DNA of 64,000 bases. Source: Parapristionchus giblindavisi. Taxonomy: Eukaryota; Nematoda; Chromadorea; Rhabditida; Diplogasteridae. Below the pieces are notes generated by a model. That model saw only the letters and a list, made by a program, of their open reading frames with translations. It was not told the origin of the DNA and did not search any database. Within the stretch, counting starts at the first letter, position 1. Each line of letters opens with the position of its first letter. Positions 11,417 through 22,536 of the stretch are shown here, piece after piece. The translations under genes were made by a program, and so were the position numbers. The DNA lies in the NCBI GenBank assembly GCA_943737045.1, contig CALSFV010000212.1, forward strand, positions 226,001-290,000, in the 5' to 3' direction.

Positions 11417-12694
11417 GGTATTGACGAAAAATGAATTTTCCGGTTTTATGTATGATAATTATAGGCTCCATGAGTGAAGTACACTGGTGCTTGGAAATAT
11501 CTTCCAATTGAAAATTCGCTTCAGGGAGTGCGTTTGGTGTAGTTTGGCGATGTTTCCTTATAAGTTTATTTCGAATCCAATCGATTCGGGAGTGGGCGTA
11601 ATCGACTCCTTGGCCAATTCTAAGAAACTATTGCCGAGAAGAGTTTTTCGAGCAAAGGTCAACGAACGTTGGAATTGGAAAAATAATTACATTAAATTAA
11701 TTCTCACTATTTTCCCATGGCGAACTACAATTTTTTATTTGCTTAATAGCTTCTACATGTCATTACACATCTTCAATTTAAAAAGTATAATTTTTAAAAA
11801 ATTACAAGTTTGTGAACGAATCAATTTTGTTCGCTGTATTCAATTGTGGTGAGGATTGGCGAGGTTTCCTAAAAAGTTTATTTCGAAACCAATCGATTCG
11901 GGAGTAGGCGCATTAGAATCTTTGTCTAATTCTAAGAAACTATTGCTAAGGAGAGTTTTTCGATCAAAGGTCAACGAACGCTGATATTGGGAATTTTCGA
12001 AAAAAATGTTTACATTAAATTAATTCTCACTATTTTCCATGGTGAATGTAAACTTTTTATTTGCTCAATCGCTTCTACATAGAGAAAATTATGCAAAATA
12101 GTGAGAATTAATTTAATGTAAACATTTTTTTCGAAAATTCCCAATATCAGCGTTTGTTGACCTTTGATCGAAAAACTCTCCTTAGCAATAGTTTCTTAGA
12201 ATTAGACATGGATTCGAATGCGCCTACTCCCCAATCGATTGGATTCGAAATAAACTTTTTAGGAAACCTCGCCAATCCTCACCACAATTGAATACAGCGA
12301 ACAAAATAATTTTTAAAAAAATTATACTTTTTGAATTGAAGATGTGTAATGACATGTAGAAGCTATTAAGCACATAAAAAATTGTAGTTCGCCATGGGAA
12401 AATAGTGAGAATTAATTTAATGTAATTATTTTTCCAATTCCAACGTTCGTTGACCTTTGCTCGAAAAACTCTTCTCGGCAATAGTTTCTTAGAATTGGCC
12501 AAGGAGTCGATTACGCCCACTCCCGAATCGATTGGATTCGAAATAAACTTATTAGGAAACATCGCCAAACTACACCAAACGCACCCCCTGATGCGAATTT
12601 TCAATTGGAAGATATTTGCAAGTACCAATGTACTTCACTCATGGAGCCTGTAATTATCATACATAAAACCGGAAAATTAATTTTGGTCGATACC
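11417..12694. mobile_element. Foldback element with doubled internal repeats (block 1)
   Basis: A 1.28-kb palindrome has termini GGTATYGAC and arms of ~600 bp meeting near 12.07 kb. Each arm contains two tandem versions of a ~330-bp segment: one starts near 11530, the other near 11850, and both contain TTTATTTCGAAWCCAATCGA and GTTTTTCGA. The element therefore holds four copies in a + + - - order. Long frames on it (such as 11487-11852) follow this repetition. It sits just upstream of gene A, between the gene and a segment (12758-12900) shared with the upstream region of gene B. Confidence 0.85.
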
Positions 12695-12757
12695 ACACAT
12701 GTCTGGATTTTCTCAGATAGCGTGATATATTGAAAATGACAAAATGGAATGACAAGG

Positions 12758-12900
12758 TCGCAAGGTAAATAGCAAGTATAAAGTGTCAGACTTCTCTCAC
12801 ACGATTAGAATAATTATACTTTATTTAAAAGTAGCAAAAAGAATGAAATACAGTGAGAACTTTGATAATTTTGGACACTCTCTTGCCTCTCGCAGGTACA
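12758..12900 (-). promoter_or_regulatory. Conserved upstream segment of gene A
   Basis: It is similar to 15425-15570 upstream of gene B: both contain a CAGACTTCTCTCAC-CGATTAGA core and end near ACTCTCT. The copy for gene A is pushed 1.4 kb away from the start codon by the foldback element, whereas for gene B it is ~50-200 bp from the ATG. This suggests a shared ancestral 5' flank; promoter function is inferred. Confidence 0.45.
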
Positions 12901-13091
12901 GAATGCGCGCGAAAAATATATGAGATAGTGCGGGAAAGTGAGAGTGTGTGAGAGTATGATCGGTTGAGGTCATGATGGCCGTTGATCTACCTCTCTATCA
13001 CAGCTATTGATCTGTATGGATGTATTTTGTAGTCTTTTCACGTCTCACAGAAGAGCCACAGCGAGCAAAGGCATATTAAATCCATGCATAG

Positions 13092-13345
13092 CAGGGGTGT
13101 GCGAGAAAAAATTTTCGAGAAAAATTTCTCGAATAAGATTTCTAGATTGTGTCATGACGTAGTAAGAGCAATTTGACTATAAAAGGGAATTTATTAAGCA
13201 CATAGTTTAATGTTGATAGAAGTTTAAATCTATTTTAAATTTTAAGTTTTTCTCGAATTTCTCGATTAAAAATCGAGAAATTTCTCGACGAGAAATTTTC
13301 ACGAAAAAAGTCGAGAAATAGAGAAACGAGAAATGCACACCCCTG
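13092..13345. mobile_element. hAT-type MITE with 8-bp target duplication (block 1)
   Basis: A 254-bp element has ends CAGGGGTGTGC and GCACACCCCTG and an interior of AAATTTCTCGA repeats that can fold on itself. The perfect 8-bp flanking duplication ATGCATAG (13084-13091 and 13346-13353) is diagnostic of hAT-superfamily insertion. It has no coding capacity. Confidence 0.92.
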
Positions 13346-13353
13346 ATGCATAG

Positions 13354-14336
13354 ATAAGTGAGCATGAAAAAAATTATGTAAAATTCATTTTAAAATTCAG
13401 TCATCTAACTCTAATAGGTCATCTGTGCATGTCATTATATTGTTTGTCTTATGAAAACAGTATTGTCCGTATAAAATGTTTAACCATTCGACATTCTCTG
13501 ATGACTACGAGAAATTGCTGCTAAAAAAGACTGCCTGCAACGGCCCTGTACGTTATGTTTTATTTGATCATTTTACTGATTAAATCAAACCTGGATTACG
13601 TTCTATTACTAAAATTCTTAAATTTGATAATTTCCGTGCATTTAACGATTAAATTGTTTGAACTGCTCAACCAAACACAGTGAAATCAACACGCTGAATT
13701 AATGAAAGAAGATGAAAATGAATAATTATATTAATAAGATTCATAAAAAAGCTTATATATAGCACAGTACATCAAATTTATTGGCCCAAAAACATAACAA
13801 ACAATGAACATCAATGAAACAATCAAAAGAAGTATAAGTAATTATGCCATACATCTCAAAATCCTGACTGTAACAGAAGACGTGATCAATTGATCTTTCA
13901 CCTCCCCCCCCCCTCCATCCTCATCCCCTCTCTTTTAATAATTTTGATCTTTCACATATTTTTCTTGTGCTCGAACACTTTGTACTTGTTGAAACACCCT
14001 TGTGGTGTACGATAAATGAAAATAAATAAATAAAAATGGAATAATTATCTCGTCTCGGAACTTGTGGAACGCTACATATTGATATTTGAAATTACAATGT
14101 GGAAGTATCAACTGTGTGTGTAACTACGTCAGAAGACTATATTTTATTTTTATTTTACGTATGCACGAAATGAGAAACATAAATACGACGAGTGAAACAG
14201 TTTGAAATAAAAGCGTGATTTATTTGCGACGGGCCAGGATCTCCGTCTTAAGGGTGGAAAGGGAACAAGATAATAATTCACTTTTTTATTTAAATGATCG
14301 CTAGAATAATGAATGAATCCTGGTACAATATCAATG
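13354..14336. other. Intergenic, no gene seen
   Basis: AT-rich sequence with an 11-bp C run at ~13904. I found no exon chain. Confidence 0.5.
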
Positions 14337-14440
14337 CTTACGGTAAGTGAAAGAAGAATATAAATGACTACGGTAATAGAATGTAAAGTATAAATAACTA
14401 CGGTAATACAAAGTATATTGTAAATGATTACGGTGTTAGA
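14337..14440. repeat. ~30-bp tandem repeat after gene B (block 1)
   Basis: Four imperfect units are each centred on CTACGGTAATA or TTACGGT, followed by an AAGTATAAATG-like stretch. The array begins ~30 bp past the stop codon of gene B, so it may lie in the 3' UTR. Related CTACAGTAATC motifs occur behind gene A. Confidence 0.7.
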
Positions 14441-14472
14441 AAGTGCAGTAGCAATTTCCATGACTATACGGC

Positions 14473-15373
14473 TCACAGATTCAAGTAAAAGGCAGTTTTA
14501 TATTTTGGTCCCATGTTTGCTTTTGCTTTCTTCCTCTCCGGAGACTCCATCAAGACAACTTTCGTGGGTACGGTAACATCAGTGTCACACTTGGGTGCGA
14601 TCTTGCATTCACACTTTTGGAAATTTCGAACTATCGAGCACTCGCATATTTTCACAATCTCTGACGTGCTCTTCTCAGGCACACATAGACTCGATGGGAA
14701 AGTAGGCTTTGTCGTCTCATTGTCATCGATATACTCCATGACATCCATGACTTGGAAAGAGCACACCTCTTTCTGCAATAAAAAACGGTCAAGATGAACG
14801 TAATGAGGGAACTTGTATTCCCAAAGACTCATTACGCACCTCAAATGATGTGAAATAAAACTCCGCTTTCTTGCAGAACCATAGTTGTTGCTGAAGGTAA
14901 TCAAGTCAGTAACCAAGATCCGGGACCAGAAATTGAAAGAACCGGGATATTAGGATTACCGTGAGTTCGACAGCCTTGGGCACTCTTTCTTCATCTTCAT
15001 CATCAAAATCGTACGTGACGAAATCGTATAATAGCCCGAAATATTTCTCGTGTTTACTCTTACATAAACACATCTGGAACAAAAAAGTATTAGAAACCAA
15101 AAAGCAGACTAAAATGGCTTACGATGCTTTCGTTCTCGTTGATCCTGTCAGTAACGCTATCATCTTCATTACACAAACAATGCTGCTTCTGGAAAGATCC
15201 AAATCTCAAAATAAAGATCAAAGATCTCTAACCGTTCCGTTTGGGTATGAAGTCCTCATTGCGGTCGCGTTACTACGTTGTTCAGATATTTTACTGGACT
15301 TGGATTGATCAATAGGAACCACAACAATTGCAAGAGCAAAGAGAAGAGCTATGGTGTTCATGAGCAGCCGCAT
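14473..15373 (-). CDS. Secreted 12-cysteine protein B (block 1)
   Basis: Five exons on the minus strand: 15233-15373, 15123-15188, 14960-15073, 14840-14890, 14473-14772 (672 nt, 223 aa, all phase 0). The first, second and fourth exons have exactly the lengths of those in gene A. A signal peptide starts MRLLMNTIALLFALAIVVV. Cysteines at 51, 53, 71, 73, 113, 128, 154, 167, 169, 178, 180 and 186 mirror gene A, as do YIDDN, SSLCVPE, CECSIVR, CECKI-PKC and MGPKY. An acidic run (DFDDEDEE) lies in exon 3. It is the tandem paralogue of gene A. Amino-acid differences are frequent outside the cysteine framework, so the A/B split is much older than the block duplication. Function unknown; presumably extracellular. 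Confidence 0.85.
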
Positions 15374-17009
15374 CTTAAAAGAAAATGAATCATTTAGATA
15401 GTGCTAAAATATCAACCTAGCAATAAGTGGAAAGGAAAGTAACAAGCGTAAAGCATCAGACTTCTCTCACTCGATTAGACTAGTTATGCTATGTTCAAAA
15501 GTTGCGAAAAAAAGATTTAAAAAAAAACAGTAAAAACTCTTGTCGTTTTGCGCACTCTCTGGCCTATTTTTCATTTCTTTTAGTGAATTTAACCACCATA
15601 TAAGAGAAAAAGGATACTGATAGAGCTAAAAGACAAGGAATCGATTAAGATCCATAATGAACATTGCTATGTACAGAAGGGGACGAGGTCAGAAAGGGGC
15701 GGAGCCAGTCTAGTGAGTATTCATACTTGTCAGAGGATCTTTGCCACTAGTAATATATATGTCAGTTCACAACAAAGATTCGTTTATCGATATGCAAGCG
15801 TAATCATTGAACAAAGATCAAAGATTGTACATGACTATATTTTCGATGTATTAAGAAAATATATTACTCGGAAATCAGGACGATGAAAAAAATGCAAAGC
15901 GTCATTCAAAAATGGAGAAATTGAAGTGCCGAATAATCGAATACCTGGTTGTTTAAAGTGAGAGAAAGGTAGTTGAGTCCATTCCAACTCGAGCATCATA
16001 TCATTACATCTCGCTTATTGTTAGGGGGTCCAAGTGAAAAAGGAGAAAGACCACTCATCATTACCTTACAATATAATAATAATAATATGCGCAAAAATGG
16101 AAGTGATGAGTTCCATTGTTGATTCTTTCAGCTGTAAAAACGAGGATCTACTTTCAGAGTTCTGGAATATTTAAGTTGTACAGTTTGATATGCCAAATCT
16201 AATGGGAAAAACCAATGGGGTAGCAACGATTCTAATTTTTTAAATAAAATATCCGTAAACCGTTCCAATTATTTTTTTGATATTGTAGATTGGTACAAAT
16301 TTATAATTGCTTTGCTTTGATTTCGTTTACATATTTTTATCATTTTTTTTGTTCCCGAGACATATTGAAAAATGTTCATTCTCTGGCCTTTTTTTGGATT
16401 AAAAAAAAATTTGGCGGAAAAATTCGATGGATACAACGCTTTTTTCAGTAAAGATCGAACTTTTGAACATCATGTGACGTTTTATCAAAGTCGTACTTAT
16501 GTTCTTGTGGCGGTGTAAGCAGTGCATGATCCACTCATCGAGTTGACAGACGACTGATCTCGGATCTGCCCTAGCCCAGTCGGCAGACCAAATTTTCGCA
16601 TAGAAACTCTCCCCAAATTAATGCTCGCCTGGCCTTCAAAGAAAAATGTCATATACCAGAATACTGTGCATTGGAGAATTTGTCATGCGGATCTTATTGT
16701 TAATGTGATATACTCAAACAACAGCTGAAGGGGACACGCATCATACTGTAACCGAGTTTTAATCCAGGTAACATATTGACGCCGCATGCTTTTATCATTT
16801 TCGCACAGTGACAGAGAGGCCAGCAAATCAATGAACCGCTACTTAAAGGTGGAGTCCGAGCAATATTTTCGTGAACAAACTGTGAAGACAGAAATATAGC
16901 AAAAGTTATTCTGCATACCTTACATAAATTAGTTTATGCATTGATCGCTAGAATCATGAATGAATCATGCTTGATGTACAGGCAAAGGCGCGAAAGTTCG
17001 AAAATAAGA
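15374..17009. other. Intergenic, no gene seen
   Basis: It begins with the conserved upstream segment of gene B (15425-15570). A GGGGCGGAGCC motif (~15696) and an AAAGATCAAAGATT motif (~15812) occur. Otherwise it is AT-rich with A/T homopolymer runs and no splice-consistent coding. Confidence 0.5.
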
Positions 17010-17085
17010 AAGTTCGACAATAGGTTTCGAACCCGCGACGTTGCGCTTACTAGACAGCGCATTTACCACTACGCTAACAATAAGG
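17010..17085 (-). tRNA. tRNA-like relic (block 1)
   Basis: The minus strand reads TAGCGTAGTGGTAAATGC (A-box and D-arm-like) and, ~40 nt later, GCGGGTTCGAAACC (B-box and T-loop-like), with a GCGCT...AGCGC anticodon-type stem between them. The loop is one base too long, and the T stem and acceptor stem do not pair. I read it as a tRNA pseudogene or tRNA-derived repeat, not a working tRNA. Confidence 0.45.
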
Positions 17086-17229
17086 TATGCACGTATGGAA
17101 GTGTTAATTTCTTGCATATCATTTAACCCTTAAATAGCCGATATGTTATACATTTGCATACACATTCGAGGGCCTCCATCTTTAACTTATAATACTCCTC
17201 TGACTCCTTTCTTTGTTCTAGTACGCGTA

Positions 17230-17420
17230 CTAACTCCTCCTCCCTTTTCTAATCTACTCACTCTCATCCCCTCTCCACCTCTCTCTCTCCCACTCCCTCT
17301 ATCTCTCATTTCCTCCCTCTCCTTCTCCCTCACTCTCTCCCTCTCCTTCTCCCTCTCTCTCTCCCTCTCCTTCTCTCTCTCTCTCTCTCCCTCTCCCCAC
17401 CGTCTCCCTCTCCCTTCTCC
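17230..17420. repeat. Pyrimidine-rich (CTCTCC)n tract (block 1)
   Basis: About 190 bp of nearly pure C/T in CTCTCC and CTTCTCC units. It generates long spurious frames on both strands. Further CT-rich tracts lie at ~18876-18955 and ~19250-19360. Confidence 0.9.
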
Positions 17421-17435
17421 TTTCATGCATGCCTT

Positions 17436-17702
17436 ATGAGAGAGGCCCTTCTTTCATTCCTCGAAGACTCATCCCCATCCCCATCTACGTCTTCTCTTCT
17501 GTCCATTTCTATTACTCTATTGGCTTCTTCGCGTTATGGATCCTCCTTGAAGGGCTCACAATCAGCTATTACCTCTGAAGACAGTGGATGTGATGATTTG
17601 TGGCCAGAAAGAGGATCTTATTTTTTTCTTTTCGATATTTTTAACGAACATTTAGCAACACGACAAAATCTGGTTAAATTCTTCGCATTGTACAATTTCT
17701 GA
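17436..17702 (+). other. Possible exon, 88-codon serine-rich frame (block 1)
   Basis: The frame has non-repetitive, protein-like content (SSLKGSQSAITSEDSGCDD) after a low-complexity start. I could not connect it to other exons. It is identical in block 2 at 41736-42002, which says nothing about selection because the blocks are nearly identical throughout. Confidence 0.2.
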
Positions 17703-20030
17703 ACGTATGGTATTGAAAAAAAAAGATCACATGACGATATAGATGTATGCGCTCCGTTATTTTATCCGAAAAAATTAATCGTTCGATCATTTTAATGAAT
17801 TTCAATATCCTCGGTTGCGAAATATCTTCATTTTATTGATTTTAATTTTATTTTTCAATGCGAATCAATGCGAATCAGCGGCGCACATTTGCGCGTATCA
17901 TTTTTTGCTCTATGTATGGATATTTTTCTTTTCTTTTTTGTTTTTAAAAATTTTTCATCGATACGGTACATAAGTGGTACACTAGAAAAAAAATCCAGTG
18001 CTGCTAGCTATAAAAAGTAGTTAAAACACAAATCATTCTGGACCGAAACTGTTGCTTTTGAATTTTCTCCGTGCTTAATTTGATGTGCATCTTGCTTATT
18101 CAAAAAAATCATTTGTATTATACATTGTTTCTCGAGATTACAATGCGTTTGAAATTTCGCAACTCAAAAGCTACAGTACACCCATCAGTGTGATTTTTTA
18201 GCATCAATGGAATTTTTGTTCCAGGAGCTCTAGTCATAAAAGTGCTTGATATCATAAACGCTCACGATTAAGTTTCTAAGAAATTTAGAAAAATAAACAT
18301 TCCTAGACAGGGAAAAAAATGATGCAAATGACCCGCTGCGGGATGTACAAAATTCGACAAGGGTACTATCGTATTCTTCTTCATATATCTATTATTATAA
18401 GAAATTCGTTTACAGACTCAATTGTTTGTGAAAACTAAGTTGCCTTTTCACGATATGCTGCTACTGAGAATCACCTGTCACTGTATCCGGTAATGAGATC
18501 CAGAATCGATTTACTTATTGCTAATAGAATGTTCCAACATTTTCCTAAGTCTTCTTAATGATCTATTAATTGTTCGTCTTCATAAGTCATATTTCTCCAG
18601 TGTCTTTTGCTCATTTGTCGCATTGATTAGTTTCCTTGAGCTTATATCTCTTTATCGCTCTAGATAAGAAAGTAACAAGATCCAGAATATTGTGCACAAC
18701 CGATCACATATCAGGCGGGATTTTTTAAAGGGTCGCATTCAGTGGAAGGATGAGAAATGTTATGCTAAAAAGAAATCTTGAATAAAACCCCAATCAAAAA
18801 TTGCTATCCATTTTAGTCTTTCTCCGGTTCATTCGTCGCAAGACTGGACTAATCCTCTTTGGCTTGAGAGAAAGGCAGTCTCCCTCTCCCTTTCTCTCTC
18901 TCTCCCTCTCCCCCTATCTCCTTCTCTCTTTCTCTACCTCTCCCTCTCCGTCCCTTCGTTAAGCCCGGCCAACCAATTGTATATGGTCAGTCAAGCAACT
19001 TTGTTTCCTCTAAATATTTTGGTCCCAACCCCTCAATATTTTTAATGATTCGGAAATAGCCAGCGGATATGAGAAGTAGTGGGGAGATAATGCGCAATGA
19101 GGATGGAGATATGGACAGACAGACAGAGGGGGAGAGATGGGGAGAGATACTGCGAGAGAGAGAGGTACGATGAAGTTAGCGGGGCGGTCGATTGAGCCTC
19201 TCCAATTACCTATTTTACTTCTATCTATCGTTCTTCCTATCCCTAACTGGCCTTCTCCCTCTCCCTCTCTCCGTCTATTACTCCCCTCTCCCTCTCTCAG
19301 CCTACCCCTCTCAGCCTCCCTCTCCCTTTCCCTCCTTCTCTCACTCCCTCTACAACTCCATACTATTCAGTGTGTCTTCTGAATAGTATACAATGACAGT
19401 ATTGGCTCCACTTCATCTTGTTTTGCTTGATATGTTTGTCCCTGGAAAAGATCTTGCGATTGATTTCAATATTTCTATGTGTTTCTATACATTTTATATT
19501 GATTCTTATCATCATGAACTGTCCCCTATTAGTCAGTCTTCTGCTCATTTTGAAAGCCAGAACGAATGTCTCACAACAGAACACTGTGATCAGTCCCATC
19601 AGAGTCCGCTCTTCAATAAATATGTTTAAAACTGGAGCCGAAAGTCTTATCAAATTTAGAAATGTATTGATCTCCAAAGTTTCGAAAACAAGGGGAAAGA
19701 AAGAAACGAAAATTGACTAGAGAGTGCGCTGAATGATGAGAGTTTTCTCTGCCTTCTTGTCTTTTCGCAACTATAAGCAGAAGATAAGTGACATTAATTC
19801 ACATCTTCCCCATGGAACGCTATTTATCATTGTTACAGTTAGAGGAGTAGAAGTAAAGAATGAGTTGGTGAGATAAATAAAGGGAAGCCGACCGTTATTT
19901 TGTTACCATTCATCTCATTTCCATTCCTCTGTGTTGTCGAATGACCGTAATGGGCAGAATAAGGGGTCTTTGTTCGGTTGAAATGGGGAGGGTTAAAGAT
20001 TAGAGGAGAGAGGGAGGGAGGAAAAGAGAC

Positions 20031-20035
<5 letters not shown>
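17703..20035. other. Gene-poor spacer (block 1)
   Basis: No exon chain found. It contains two CT-rich tracts and a short perfect hairpin near 19361-19388 (ACTATTCAG...CTGAATAGT). Frames at 19363-19720 overlap on both strands with no splice support. Confidence 0.45.

Positions 20036-20107
<72 letters not shown>
20036..20107. repeat. (GA)n microsatellite (block 1)
   Basis: An almost pure GA dinucleotide run of about 70 bp. It is a few bp longer than the copy at 44336-44400, as expected for a fast-changing microsatellite. Confidence 0.95.
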
Positions 20108-20114
<7 letters not shown>

Positions 20115-21399
20115 AGAGGAGAAGGACGAAGAAGGATGAGCGAAAGATTACCGAACAATAAGGCAGAAAATGAGTCATGCAAGCAGTTGCTCTCTTATTT
20201 TGAGTAGAAATTAAAAAATATATTCAACGTTCTCTTAAGTTTCCATACCTTTTATTCGTGCAATGTCAACTCTAGATGAAAAGCTCCTCCGATTTTAGTC
20301 TCACCCGTTGATTCGGCGTAGGTCTGGTAAATCATATCCTATCATTTCGTTCCTACAACAATGGGAGTTGAAAATATCGTTCCTATAGTAATATTTTAAA
20401 ATAACAAAATTCACTCCTTCAAATATTCGCAGTGCATCTAAAAATCAATATCCGACCATTAGGTATTTCTGAACAGCAGTTGGCCTCATAGTATCATTTG
20501 ATTTCAATGAACTGTTCAACAATCTCCTTGTGGCTATTCTGTCGATGTAGTTGTCGAAACTCCTTGAAGATTTATATATTTTACAAATATTTATATATTT
20601 TTTTCATTATAATTTATGATCCACCTCGAACGAGTGATGACAATCATTTCTCGTTACATTCTGACCCGTTGATTCAGCGTTGCTCTCCTAAATATTATAA
20701 TTTCGTTTCGTTCCTAAAGCAATACCGCCTCCTTATCCGATTGGGAATGATAAATGATAATTATTTCTAAATCATAAAATCACTTATTCGTACTGTGTCT
20801 CACACTGAAGCATACCAACCTTCTCGAGGTATTATCTACCCTCCACATATTGATCATTGTCAGGTCTATAGTATAGACTCTATACCTGCCACAATCCAAC
20901 TGTACGTATTTGTCAAATATAGTATCAAATATCACAAATTGCATATATGTCAAACACAAGTTGTCATCGACCTTTATCATGTCTAGTTCGTATCTCACGA
21001 AAGCTCCTAGATACGTGAGCCATAGAATACAGAGTATCGGGGGCAGAGAATTGGATGAGAGTGTTTAGAGGACAAGATGATTAGAGAAAAAGAGTGAAAG
21101 AAATATGGATAGAGAATGAATTCTCTCTGCACGAGGACAATATAGCCATCAATAGACCATCCGGACAGGGGCTATCTCATGATTATTTCTGTCCATCTAC
21201 TATATCGATTTATTTCTATTAAGGTGTCTGACTTTTGTATGAAAAACCATTGTGTCTTGACAAAACTACTTATACATTCACTATGTTATGTTTTTTTCGG
21301 GTGGGGTCTAGGAATTATCGTTAGCGCTACTCTTCTATAACGAAAAACGTTCGAAACGTGAAAGTCGCGGGGATATTTGGATATTATAAGGTCAACTAA

Positions 21400-21846
21400 C
21401 TAGGTAATGGTTTCTGTGATGGTTGAAATTACGATTGGTGACCTACATAGCGATAATCAGCATGGTCGACTTAGTAAGAATCAACTGTCAAAAGCTGCAG
21501 TTGATCGATTTTTTAAACGAAACCCGTCGCATATCTGCCGCACGAAAGACAGCCAAAAAGTTGCATTTTTTTGTGTTCTTTCACTTTTTGAACACGAGTT
21601 CGATTCCCCCGACAACATTTTATGTCTGCATGGTAATTCCAGCAAAAAATTGTTGTTTCAATTTAAATCAAGTAAAAAAAAAATCTTATTTTGGCTGTCT
21701 TTCGTGCGGCGGATATGCGGCGGGTTTCGTTCAAAAATCGATCAACTGCAGCTTTTGAAAGTTGATTCTTACTAAGTCGAACATGCTGATTATCGCTATG
21801 TAGGTCACTAATCGTAATTTCAACCATCAAAGAAACCATTCCCTAG
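21400..21846. mobile_element. Foldback MITE, PIF/Harbinger-like, present only in block 1
   Basis: A 447-bp element has terminal inverted repeats of ~160-190 bp starting CTAGGKAATGGTTTCT, flanked by TAA duplications (21397-21399 and 21847-21849). Block 2 has the uninterrupted site GGTCAACTAAAGTGG at ~45687-45700 with a single TAA. This proves a recent insertion and defines the element exactly. Confidence 0.95.
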
Positions 21847-22379
21847 TAAAGTGGACATCTGTTTCATCTGGCATGATCTTTTTTTTTCAAAATATATAAC
21901 ACCACAGATAAAACGAAGGGTGGGGAAATAGCACCAGGGGAGAAATAATTCAAGCTAGACTGTAACGAGCAAATTTTCACATTATTCAAAATAATTAATA
22001 ATTGAAAGCTGTATATATTGATCAGATGTGCGCCTAAAGAAATACAGATTTTCGAAACAGTGTCTCCAATAATATAAAGCTAGACTATACGCTTTTCTCT
22101 CTCTCTAACTGATTCATATCCTACCATTTGTATAGATGTTCATGGGATCTAAATGTGCACGTTCTTACAAAGAAAACGTAATATTTGTCTAAACTGTAAA
22201 ATTCATTTAATTCACCGAACACATCACATCTGTCCTTCGCAAGATAGTATTCCCCTGTTGATCATTGAAAGGTCCACAACACAAAACGTACAACAATCCG
22301 ATGTTTGAACACTTTACCATTGCATATTTTGTCATAGATGTCCTTATCGATTATATATTGACAATTATCTGCGATGGCA

Positions 22380-22497
22380 TTTATAATTTATAATAATATA
22401 ATTTATAATAATATAATTTATAATAATATTATTATCGTATCACCTGTTTGTAGTGAGAATTGATTCGTTTCTCTCTCTCTCTCTCTATCTCTCTCTA

Positions 22498-22533
<36 letters not shown>
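22380..22533. repeat. Short tandem repeats (TAATATAATTTA)n and (CT)n
   Basis: About three copies of an AT-only 15-bp unit are followed, 25 bp later, by two CT dinucleotide runs separated by a short interruption. Unit numbers differ from the block-2 counterpart at ~46225-46360. Confidence 0.85.

Positions 22534-22536
<3 letters not shown>

Noticed and set aside
11487..12628. Two similar long frames (121 and 134 codons) in opposite orientation
   Set aside because: They are mirror images of the arms of one foldback element and share no coding features such as splice sites or a clean start.
17010..17085. Functional tRNA gene
   Set aside because: Eight-base anticodon loop and no pairing in the T and acceptor stems.
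17143..17439. 98-codon frame rich in Ser/Leu/Pro (and its block-2 copy at 41443)
   Set aside because: It is a direct translation of a CTCTCC tract; the opposite strand is equally open as an Arg/Glu repeat.
20036..20182. Serine-leucine repeat frames on the minus strand (and at 44293-44478)
   Set aside because: Pure translation of the (GA)n microsatellite.
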